Below, piece after piece: positions 1-7,228 of a DNA stretch of 33,604 nucleotides (its first letter is position 1; each line of letters begins with the position of its first letter). A model generated the notes under the pieces. It saw only the letters and a program-made list of their open reading frames with translations. It had not been told where the DNA came from and did no database searches. The translations under genes and the position numbers were made by a program. The stretch is from Pseudomonadota bacterium. GTDB lineage: Bacteria; Pseudomonadota; Alphaproteobacteria; Acetobacterales; Acetobacteraceae. The stretch covers positions 1 through 33,604 of the forward strand of contig JAKADX010000043.1 in the NCBI GenBank assembly GCA_021818505.1, written 5' to 3'.

Positions 1-488
1 TGGGACGGCGGCTCGGGAAGCCGGGTGGGGCGCGGCGGCCGGGCGAGCGCTGCCGGCGGACGCACCCCCAGCATCCGGCAGAGCGGGCGCAGCAGGCGGC
101 CGGCCTGCGGGGCGGCGGCGAGCAGGTCCGCCATTTCCGGCGTCGCCAGGAGGTACTGCAACTGCGACCCGAACGCCGCCGCCCCCGGCACCACCGGCGG
201 TAGCCAGGCGAAGCGGCGCGGCAGGTGTTGATAGGGCTTGCGGTCGCGCGCGGCGGCCGGCCGGGGCGCAGCGGGACGGCGCGGGGCCGCAGTGCCGGCC
301 GCGACCCGCGCGGCGAGCGCGGTGAAGCGGCGGGCGAGGCGGTTGAGCCGCGACCAGAGCAGCACCAGCAGCGGCCGGGCGAGCGCGTTTTTCGCCGCCG
401 CCGCCGCGACAGCCTGGCACAGCCCGCCGAGGATGCCGGCGAAGGTCTGGGCCAGTGCCAAGGCGGAGGCGGTGGTGGCGGCGGGCAT
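1..488 (-). CDS. Unknown protein, N-terminal part only (runs off left edge)
   Basis: An open frame reads from an ATG at 488 on the minus strand to the window edge without a stop, giving 162 residues. Third codon positions are almost all G or C, as in the real genes nearby. The protein is Ala/Pro/Arg-rich: a hydrophobic N-terminal stretch, then a basic helix around LNRLARRFTALAARVAAG, a Pro/Arg/Ala linker, and a C-terminal block with DLLAAAPQAGRLLRPLCRML. From memory this block resembles small uncharacterised proteins that occur in several copies in Acetobacteraceae genomes; no function is known to me. No convincing ribosome-binding site precedes the ATG, so the start is uncertain. The C-terminus lies outside the window. 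Confidence 0.6.
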   Translation of the reverse strand, partial: MPAATTASALALAQTFAGILGGLCQAVAAAAAKNALARPLLVLLWSRLNRLARRFTALAARVAAGTAAPRRPAAPRPAAARDRKPYQHLPRRFAWLPPVVPGAAAFGSQLQYLLATPEMADLLAAAPQAGRLLRPLCRMLGVRPPAALARPPRPTRLPEPPS

Positions 489-667
489 GAACACAACAAG
501 AACACGAAAGCCCCGCCCTGGGCAAGCGGAACTTTCCGCCGGTTTAGGTAGCTTTCGATCTGTCCGGTGAGGATGGGCTTTCCGTTGGGGAGGCCTGGAC
601 GCGCCGGTCGGAATTCACGAGCGCCTGGAGCGGGAGGAGCTGAACCGGGAACCGCGCCCCGACCGCT

Positions 668-3151
668 TCATCGATCGCGCTTTTTCGCCAGTTCCTCCAT
701 CATGGCGTGAATGGACTGCGGTGACAGACTCGATTCACCGAGTTCGAAGGTGATCTTTCCCAACTTGCCGGTGAACGCGAATGGCACCTGGTAATCGGAA
801 TCGTCGACCGACGTGCCGGTGTCGAGGCCAACGTCGAAAGTTTCGTCCCATTGCCAGATGAATGGCAGCATCTTGGGCAGAGACCGTTGTGCCACTTGCT
901 TGCCATTCACCGACAGGACGCCGGTGCCGCCCCGCCCGACGGCCATCCCCTGCGAGTCCATCGTCCAGTCGAAAACGATGGTGTGCTTGCCTGGCGCCAA
1001 CGGCTCGCTGCTTTGCCATTGTGGTCGCTCGAGGCCGAGCAGGTTGAGGGTGAAGGTGGGCTTACCATCCTTGATGTAGAGCCCGTAGCCCGCGAACCGC
1101 CCGCCTTGCGTCACCAGCACGCCATTCGCCCCAGCCTGCGGAACTTCGATCTCCGCCGTGATGCGGTATGAGCGGTTGAGGATCGAAGGAGAGACCCCGA
1201 ACTGCATCGAGGTCATCGGCGCGGTATAGACGAATCTCGTGCGTCCTGTTGCCGGCCCCGGCCGCTCGACCGTCAGCACCGGGATCTGCGAGTTGTTCAG
1301 CGGCAGGACCTGATTGCGCGTGGCCTCGATCAGCCACAGCTCCTGCATCATGCGCAGCCGCTCGGGTTCCTTCGCCGCCAGGTCGTTGGTCTGAGTGGGA
1401 TCCTCGGCGAGATTGAACAGCTCCCACTGGTAACCGTTCATCACATCGGTCGGCACACGCGCACGCACGCCCTCCCAGGAGGGCGCGGGCGGCACGGTGT
1501 TCGCCATCCAGCCGTCGTGATAGATCGCGCGATTGCCGAAGATCTCGAAATATTGGGTCTTGCGCGTGGACGGCGCTTCGGAGTTGGCCTTGTCCCAGCT
1601 ATAGACCATGCTCACGCCGTCATAGGAACGCTGCGCGATTCCGTTCACCATGTTCGGCTGCGGGATGCCGATCGCGTCCAGGATCGTCGGTGCAATGTCG
1701 ATGACGTGATGGAACTGGTTGCGTATCCCGCCCGCGTCCTTGATGCGGTTGGGCCATGTCACCACCATGCCGGAGCGCGTGCCGCCAAGGTGCGAGGCGA
1801 CCTGCTTGCACCATCGACAGGGCGTGTCCATCGCGAACGCCCAGGGCACGGCAAAGTGGTTGTAGGTGCGATCGGTGCCCCAGACCGGGATCAGGGGCAA
1901 CATCTGCTCGACCGTCAGGGCAACGCCGTTGAAATAAGCGACCTCATTCGGTGTGCCGTTGAGCGACCCTTCGGCGCTCATGCCGTTGTCGCCGCAAACC
2001 CAGATGATCAGCGTGTTGTCGAACTGACCGAGAGTTTCGATCGTCTCGATGACACGGCCGATCTCATAGTCGGTGTAAGCCATGTAGGCGGCCCAGATGT
2101 CGATCTGGCGCAAATACAGCCGCTTCTCGTTGGCCGACAGCGTCTCCCATCTTGGGAGGAAGTCCGGCCACGGCGGCAGCTTGGCATTCGGAGGCACCAC
2201 GCCGAGGCGCTTCTGGTTCTCAAAGATGCGTTCAGCGACCTTATTCCAGCCGTCGTCGAACAGATGCATCGCGCTGATCTTCTCCACCCAATCGGGAGTG
2301 GGGTGATGCGGTGCGTGCGTGGCGCCCGGTGCATAATGGATGAACCAGGGCCGCTTCGGATTCGTCGCCGTCTGCGTGTTGATGTAGTCGATGGCGTCGT
2401 CCGCCATCGCCGTGACCAGGTTCCAGCCCGGCTTGCCGACGTAAGGATGGATCGGCGTCGTGTTGCGGAATAGATTCCCCGGCTGCCACTGGCTGGTGTC
2501 GCCGCCGACAAACCCGTAGAAATAATCGTAACCCTGCCCGATCGGCCAGTTCGTGAACGGTCCCGCCGGCGTCGCCTCCCAGGTCGGCACGTTATGGTTC
2601 TTACCGAACCAGGCCGTCGAATAGCCGTTTTCCTTCATCGTCATCGCCACGTGCGCCGCTTCCGGGCCGGTCACAGAATCGTATCCCGGATAGCCGGTGG
2701 CGGCTTCGGCAATGTTGCCGTAGCCGACGTTGTGGTGATTGCGCCCCGTCAGCAGCGCCGCCCGCGTCGGCGAGCACAGCGCCGTGTTGTGCATCTGGGT
2801 GTAGCGCAAGCCGCGCTGCGCGAGTTTATCCAAAGCCGGTGTTGGCACGATGCCGCCGAACACCGAGTTGGAGCCGTAGCCCGCATCGTCGATCAGGATC
2901 AGCAGCACGTTCGGCGAACCACTCGGCGGCGCGATGGTCGGCGGCCAGGCCGGCGTGCTGTCCAGCAAATTCGGCTGGATTACGCCTGCAAACGGTGGTG
3001 TCGGCGTCGGCAGCACATGGCGGTCAGGAAAGTCGAGGGCAGTCGGTGCGCCGGCGGCCCGGGCGGTTGCTTCCTTGCCGAATCCGAGGCTAGCAAATGC
3101 CGTCGCCAGCGCCGCCTTCGCCGTAGTCCCGAACAGCTCCCGCCGTTTCAT
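668..3151 (-). CDS. Arylsulfatase (type I, formylglycine-dependent), Tat-exported
   Basis: This 827-residue protein belongs to the alkaline-phosphatase-like sulfatases, which hydrolyse sulfate esters. The N-terminus is a twin-arginine signal (KRRELFG, then a hydrophobic stretch ending near ATARA, residue 32), so it should act in the periplasm. The first metal ligands are in LILIDDAG (D88, D89). The signature CSPTRAALLTGR starts at C126, the cysteine that must be oxidised to formylglycine; the CxPxR core suits either an FGE-type or a radical-SAM maturase. The length suits the large arylsulfatase subgroup, which has an extra beta-rich C-terminal domain (about residues 600-800). GGGAG sits eight bases before the ATG. 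The gene lies 73 bases downstream of a maturase gene in the same direction, which is the usual pairing, but that maturase is interrupted here. Confidence 0.93.
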   Translation of the reverse strand: MKRRELFGTTAKAALATAFASLGFGKEATARAAGAPTALDFPDRHVLPTPTPPFAGVIQPNLLDSTPAWPPTIAPPSGSPNVLLILIDDAGYGSNSVFGGIVPTPALDKLAQRGLRYTQMHNTALCSPTRAALLTGRNHHNVGYGNIAEAATGYPGYDSVTGPEAAHVAMTMKENGYSTAWFGKNHNVPTWEATPAGPFTNWPIGQGYDYFYGFVGGDTSQWQPGNLFRNTTPIHPYVGKPGWNLVTAMADDAIDYINTQTATNPKRPWFIHYAPGATHAPHHPTPDWVEKISAMHLFDDGWNKVAERIFENQKRLGVVPPNAKLPPWPDFLPRWETLSANEKRLYLRQIDIWAAYMAYTDYEIGRVIETIETLGQFDNTLIIWVCGDNGMSAEGSLNGTPNEVAYFNGVALTVEQMLPLIPVWGTDRTYNHFAVPWAFAMDTPCRWCKQVASHLGGTRSGMVVTWPNRIKDAGGIRNQFHHVIDIAPTILDAIGIPQPNMVNGIAQRSYDGVSMVYSWDKANSEAPSTRKTQYFEIFGNRAIYHDGWMANTVPPAPSWEGVRARVPTDVMNGYQWELFNLAEDPTQTNDLAAKEPERLRMMQELWLIEATRNQVLPLNNSQIPVLTVERPGPATGRTRFVYTAPMTSMQFGVSPSILNRSYRITAEIEVPQAGANGVLVTQGGRFAGYGLYIKDGKPTFTLNLLGLERPQWQSSEPLAPGKHTIVFDWTMDSQGMAVGRGGTGVLSVNGKQVAQRSLPKMLPFIWQWDETFDVGLDTGTSVDDSDYQVPFAFTGKLGKITFELGESSLSPQSIHAMMEELAKKRDR

Positions 3152-3224
3152 TTGTGCGCTCCCGGATCGGTCACCAGAGACAGCTTATCATGCACCCGCC
3201 GAAATCCCGCTTGACGTAAAGCAA

Positions 3225-4481
3225 TCAAGTCATTGGCAGGGCCTCTTGCAGCGTCATGATTTCATCGGCGTAGCGACCTCGCCGCAGCAAGTCCGCCATC
3301 ATCCGCATTGGCCTGTCGATATGCTTAAAAAAGGCCTGATACCCCTCGCACAGATAGTTCAGCCCATCCTCCCCTGACGGGGTCTCGATGAAGCGGTTGC
3401 GCGGGCATTCGCCATAGCAGGCGAACAGCACCGGGCATTTGCGGCAGTACTCGGGCAGCGTGTCAAACTTGGCCTGGCCAAACCGGCGCTGTTGCTCCGA
3501 CGCCACGAGGTTCTGCAACGGCGTACGCCGCACATTGCCCAGCAGGTACTCCGGTTCGACGTAGTGGTCACAGGAGTACACGTCACCGTTGTGTTCCAGG
3601 ACCAACGCGCCGCCGCAGGTTGGAGAAACGATGCAGGCGTTGTGCTGCCCGAGCCAACTGCCGAGTGCGACGTCAAAGGTCGTGACTTACACCTTGCCGA
3701 CGTCCCGACGGACCCATTCGTCGAAGATGCTGATCAAAAAACGACCGAACTGCTCGGGCCTCACGGTTCGCTCGGTCACAAGAGTGCCGGCCTGCCGGTA
3801 CAGCGGCCGATCGGTGCCCTTCATGCCGCCCCAGCCCTGATTGGCCAGCGCGATCGTCTCGGCCGTCGCCCGCTCGACGATCGGGATCAACTGGATGTAC
3901 TGTGCCTGCAGCTCGTCACGGAAGAAGCGATAGACATCGAGGGGATGATCCCCGTTGGCGGCGTTAATCGTGCAAAGAACGTTGACGTCGACTCGGTGCC
4001 TCTGAAGGCAGTGCCAGCCGCGCAGCACATCGTCGAAGCTGCCTTCGCCACGCTTATTGACGCGATAGGAGTCATGCAGCGCCCGCGGTCCGTCGATGCT
4101 GATGCCGACGAGATAGTTGTTCTGCTTAAAAAACGCGGCCCATTCGTCGTCGATCAGCGTGCCGTTCGTCTGCATGGTGTGCTGGACGCGTTGATGCGAC
4201 CCGCGGTACTGGTTCGCCAATTCCACGGAGCGGCGGAAGAAATCAAGGCCGCGCAGCATGGGCTCTCCGCCCTGCCAGGCGACATCCACCTGCGGGCCCG
4301 GCGATGACTGCATCAACTGCCGGATGTAGGTCTCCAGCAGCGGCTCTGACATCAATGGGCTTTCGCGCGTCGGATACAGGTGCTCCTTGGAGAGAAAGAA
4401 GCAGTACTGGCATCCCAGGTTGCAGGCCGCGCCGGCCGGCTTCGCGAGAAGGTGATAGGGTTGGAGGCGTTGATTCCGCAT
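3225..4481 (-). pseudogene. Anaerobic sulfatase-maturating radical SAM enzyme (anSME), interrupted by in-frame TAA
   Basis: Radical SAM/SPASM enzyme that converts the sulfatase active-site Cys or Ser to formylglycine. Starting at ATG 4481, the cluster motif CNLGCQYC (C20, C24, C27) follows AKPAGAA; WQGGEP and the later SAM-binding strands are present. Codon 265 (3687-3689) is TAA. The same frame then continues without shift as VTTFDVALGSWLG into the SPASM part: CGG..LEHNGDVYSCDHYVEPEYLLGN, CRKCPVLFACYGECP and a final YLCEGY. Family members usually have Tyr or Phe at the stop position, so a single base change such as TAC to TAA explains it. The total of 418 codons is normal for the family. An upstream in-frame start at 4637 exists, but the family begins close to the Cys motif. 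It may be inactive, a sequencing error, or read through; the first part lacks the auxiliary-cluster domain. It shares direction with the sulfatase downstream. Confidence 0.85.
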
Positions 4482-5064
4482 CGGATGACAAAATGAACCA
4501 GGAGCAATGGTACCATCCAATGCCGAGTGCTTGACGACCGCACTGCCGCCTTGCTGGAACGACAGGTATCGCCAGGTGAGCGACACGCCCGTCCAAGCCG
4601 TTTGATCGCCCGGACCGGATCCAACCGGCGACGTCAATTGCGAACATCAGTCACGGACGTCGCGCGAGTCGGGGGTCAACAGTCCGGTATCGGCCGGGCG
4701 GATGCCGCGGTGGAAGCCGCCGATCCGATTCCGGATATCGTCTGAGTCGGAGATGCTGCCAATGTCGCCGAATGCCGCAAGCTTGCGCCGTGGGACTATC
4801 ACGTTCGACGCCACATTCAAGTTCATCTTCCTTCCCCCGCCGCTCGGTGAAAGGAGACATCGCGACCGCCTCGCGCCGAACCGCGCCGGCTTCGCCCACG
4901 GCCTGCAGTCAGTCTTGACCCAGCCTGCGCGCGACGGCGACGACGCGTCGGGCCGGGGCGAAGACACGCCGCCCGACCGAACAGGAACACACTGTCACGA
5001 TGGGCACGGCGGCAATGCGGGACTCGCCTTCTGACGGGAGCGAACCCGGAGTTCAGGCCACCTC
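4482..5064. other. 583-base stretch between maturase and response regulator
   Basis: No gene with good support is seen here. The stretch is less G/C-biased at codon third positions than its neighbours and holds only short open frames. It must contain the promoter for the minus-strand maturase/sulfatase pair and the 3' end of the response-regulator transcript. The only small open frame with a plausible ribosome-binding site is listed separately (4647-4826). Confidence 0.5.
4647..4826 (-). CDS. Possible small protein of 59 residues, unknown
   Basis: A short frame begins at ATG 4826 and is preceded on the minus strand by GGGGAAGGAAG, a purine-rich sequence that could act as a ribosome-binding site. 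The product is a soluble, charged peptide (begins MNLNVASNVIVPRR, contains GDIGSISDSDDIRNRIGG). I recognise no family. It ends 166 bases before the likely start of the maturase gene. Codon bias is weaker than in the neighbouring genes, so this may be a chance frame. Confidence 0.2.
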   Translation of the reverse strand: MNLNVASNVIVPRRKLAAFGDIGSISDSDDIRNRIGGFHRGIRPADTGLLTPDSRDVRD

Positions 5065-5721
5065 CTATCCCCCCTGCGCGCCGCCCCGCTCGCGCCCCTG
5101 CGCCTGCTCCACCGCCAGCCGGATCAGTGCCGCCATGCTCGGCACGTCGAGCTTGGCGCGCATCTGGGCGGCGACCGCCGCGGCCGTGCGGTAACTGACG
5201 CCGAGCGCGGCGGCGATCTCGGTCAGGCTGCGGCCGGTGCCGAGCAGGGTCAGCACCTCGCGCTCGCGCGCCGACAGGCCGCGCAGCTTGCCGCCGGGGC
5301 GCAGGTGCATCAGGGCGAGTTTCTGGGCGACCGAGCGGCTCAGATAGACCTCGCCGGCGGCGATGCGCTCCACCGCTTCCAGCAGCGCGGCGGGATCGTC
5401 GTTCTTGCTGACATAGCCGCGTGCCCCGGCCTCCAGGGCGCCGGCCACCATCAGCGGTTCCTCGTGCATGCTGAACACCAGCACTTTCTGCTCCGGCGCG
5501 CTTGCCAGCATCCGTTGCAGGGCGTTCAGGCCGCGGCTGTCGGGCAGGCCGAGATCGAGGATCACCAGGTCGGGCGTGATCTCCCGGCACAGGCGCAGGC
5601 CCTCGGCGGCGCTGTGCGCTTCGGTGACGGTGATGTCGGCGCGTTCCTGCAACAGCCGCTGGCAGCCGGCGCGCACGATCGGATGGTCCTCCACCAGCAG
5701 GATGGAGACGACACCGCTCAT
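5065..5721 (-). CDS. NarL/LuxR-type response regulator
   Basis: This 218-residue two-component regulator has a receiver domain (acidic E11/D12, phospho-acceptor D56 in VILDLGLPD, S84, K106 in YVSKND) followed by a LuxR-type helix-turn-helix from LSAREREVLTLLGTG (about 152-210). The start is ATG 5721, which overlaps the kinase stop as ATGA, so the pair is translationally coupled; a longer frame upstream is just the kinase gene read in another frame. The recognition helix (SYRTAAAVAAQMRAKL) is unusually Ala-rich compared with the common TVKTHVSNIMRKL pattern. Regulators of this size and type (AgmR/ErbR, ExaE, FlhR) commonly control PQQ-dependent alcohol or formaldehyde oxidation, which fits the genes next door; the link is by analogy. 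Confidence 0.92.
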   Translation of the reverse strand: MSGVVSILLVEDHPIVRAGCQRLLQERADITVTEAHSAAEGLRLCREITPDLVILDLGLPDSRGLNALQRMLASAPEQKVLVFSMHEEPLMVAGALEAGARGYVSKNDDPAALLEAVERIAAGEVYLSRSVAQKLALMHLRPGGKLRGLSAREREVLTLLGTGRSLTEIAAALGVSYRTAAAVAAQMRAKLDVPSMAALIRLAVEQAQGRERGGAQGG

Positions 5722-7067
5722 GCCGGTTCCATCGCGGGCAGGGGCATGGCGACCGCGATCTCCGCCCCGCCGAGCGTGCCGTTGCCGATGCTGAGGCGGC
5801 CGTGCAGCGCGCGGACGCGCTCGCTCATGCCGAGCAGGCCGAAGCCGAAGCGCAGGCCCGGCGGAATGCCCCGGCCGTCGTCGCGGACCACGACGCGCAC
5901 TTCCGGCGCCGCGCCGCCGCGGCGCGTCACGCGCACCTCGACGCACCGCGCCCCGGCATGGCGCGCGGCGTTGGTCAGGCATTCCTGCACCACGCGGTAG
6001 AGCGCGAGCTGCATGGTTTCGTCCGCCAGCGTCAGATCGTCGGCGGTGACGCTGAAGCGGATCGCGGGGCAGCGGTCCTGCCACGCGGCGACCAGTTCGC
6101 GCAGCGCCTCGGCGAGCCCGAGTTCCTCGAGCGCCAGCGGACGCAGCCGGGCGAGGATGCGGGCGTTGATGCGCTGGATGCGGTCCACCAGATCGCCGAT
6201 CGCACGTGCGCGCTGGTCGACCGCATCGAGCCGCCCTTCGGCGCGCCGGCACTGGCCGAGGATGCTGGTGGCCTCGGCGCGGATGCCGAACAGGATCGGG
6301 CCGTACTCGTCGTGCAACTCGTGCGCGATCTGCTTGCGCTCGGCCTCCTGCAATCCGATCAGGGCGTCGACGAGCTGATGGTTGTCCTCCGACAGCCGGC
6401 CGAGCGAGCAGGCGAGGCTGTTGAACTGCGTGCCGATCCGCGCCAGCTCGACGACGCGGATGGGGGCGAGGCGCATGTCATAATCGCCGTGCTCCAGCCG
6501 GTCGAAGCCGTGCGCGAGGTCGCGCAGCGGGCGCAGTGCCACGCGCACCGCCCAGTGGATCAGCGCGATCATGGCGGCGAAGGCAGCGAGCAGGATGGCG
6601 CTGAGCCAGACCAGCTCGCCCCAGACCTCGCCGATCTCATCGAGCGGGTTGGCGCGCATGACGACGTCGCCGATGCGCGCGCCGCCCTGCAGGATCGGGA
6701 ACAGTTCGGTGCGCGGGCGCAGGTCGAACAGGCGGACGAACCATCCCGGCGCGGCGGCGCCGGCGAGGTCGAGATGCGGCAGCGCGGCGAGGGCGACCGG
6801 GCCGGTGCCGCCGATGATGCCGAATTCGATGTGCCGCACCCGCGGCAGCTTGGCCGCGAGCGCGGTCAGCGCCGGCCCCGCCGGCCCCGAGGCGGGAACA
6901 TCCGCGAGCGCCGCCGTCACCAGCACACGCCCGAGCCGCATCCCCGACCCCACCTCCGCCCGCACGCGCCCGGTGGCCCCCACCACTTCGTAGCCGATCG
7001 TGGCGGCCAGCCCGAGGGCCAGGATCACGGCGGGGATCAGCACCAGCCGCAGCCTCAGCGACGCCAT
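5718..7067 (-). CDS. Membrane sensor histidine kinase, HisKA_3 (NarX/UhpB-like) type
   Basis: From ATG 7067 the protein has 449 residues. That start is chosen because AGGAGG lies six bases upstream; a start at 7130 would add 21 residues without a ribosome-binding site. A first membrane segment (about residues 8-28) and a second (about 152-178) enclose a periplasmic sensor domain of about 120 residues. A HAMP-like linker and the dimerisation/phosphoacceptor helix follow, with ERKQIAHELHDEYG (His249), then a HATPase_c domain (N-box ECLTNAARHA, G-box DDGRGIPPG). The last bases overlap the response regulator. The gene diverges from a TonB-dependent receptor across 161 bases. The signal is unknown; an alcohol, an aldehyde, PQQ or a metal would fit the island. 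Confidence 0.92.
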   Translation of the reverse strand: MASLRLRLVLIPAVILALGLAATIGYEVVGATGRVRAEVGSGMRLGRVLVTAALADVPASGPAGPALTALAAKLPRVRHIEFGIIGGTGPVALAALPHLDLAGAAAPGWFVRLFDLRPRTELFPILQGGARIGDVVMRANPLDEIGEVWGELVWLSAILLAAFAAMIALIHWAVRVALRPLRDLAHGFDRLEHGDYDMRLAPIRVVELARIGTQFNSLACSLGRLSEDNHQLVDALIGLQEAERKQIAHELHDEYGPILFGIRAEATSILGQCRRAEGRLDAVDQRARAIGDLVDRIQRINARILARLRPLALEELGLAEALRELVAAWQDRCPAIRFSVTADDLTLADETMQLALYRVVQECLTNAARHAGARCVEVRVTRRGGAAPEVRVVVRDDGRGIPPGLRFGFGLLGMSERVRALHGRLSIGNGTLGGAEIAVAMPLPAMEPA

Positions 7068-7228
7068 CCGCGCCTCCTCCCTTCGCCGCCGGTGCAGCAC
7101 TTTCTGCAAGCGCGTGTCATTTTCTGCCACCCGTCCGGCAATCAGTATTATGGACGGGCCGGCGCGCGGCCGCCACAGTCTGGCCAGCCGCGCCGGACCA
7201 CGGCGGGCGCCGAACGAGGGGGAGGACG
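7068..7228. promoter_or_regulatory. Divergent intergenic region: kinase versus TonB receptor
   Basis: This 161-base gap must carry both promoters. On the plus strand, TATTAT at 7146-7151 stands out in a GC-rich setting and could be a -10 box; the sequence 18 bases upstream (TTCTGC, 7122-7127) is a poor -35. A small GC hairpin (GGCCG at 7157-7161 pairing with CGGCC at 7167-7171) would lie in the leader. The receptor start has GAGGGGGAGGACG directly before its ATG. The adjacent response regulator is the obvious candidate to bind here, but I see no clear operator. Confidence 0.35.

Noticed and set aside
3225-3605. Separate 126-residue gene starting at ATG 3605
   Set aside because: It is the SPASM tail of the interrupted maturase, in the same frame as the part before the stop; there is no ribosome-binding site of its own.
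5722-6252. N-terminal extension of the response regulator
   Set aside because: The receiver domain begins right after ATG 5721, which overlaps the kinase stop. The extension is the kinase gene in another frame.
7157-7171. GC palindrome in the TonB receptor leader as a possible riboswitch
   Set aside because: The stem is only five pairs, there is no further structure or conserved core that I recognise, and such palindromes are common in this base composition.
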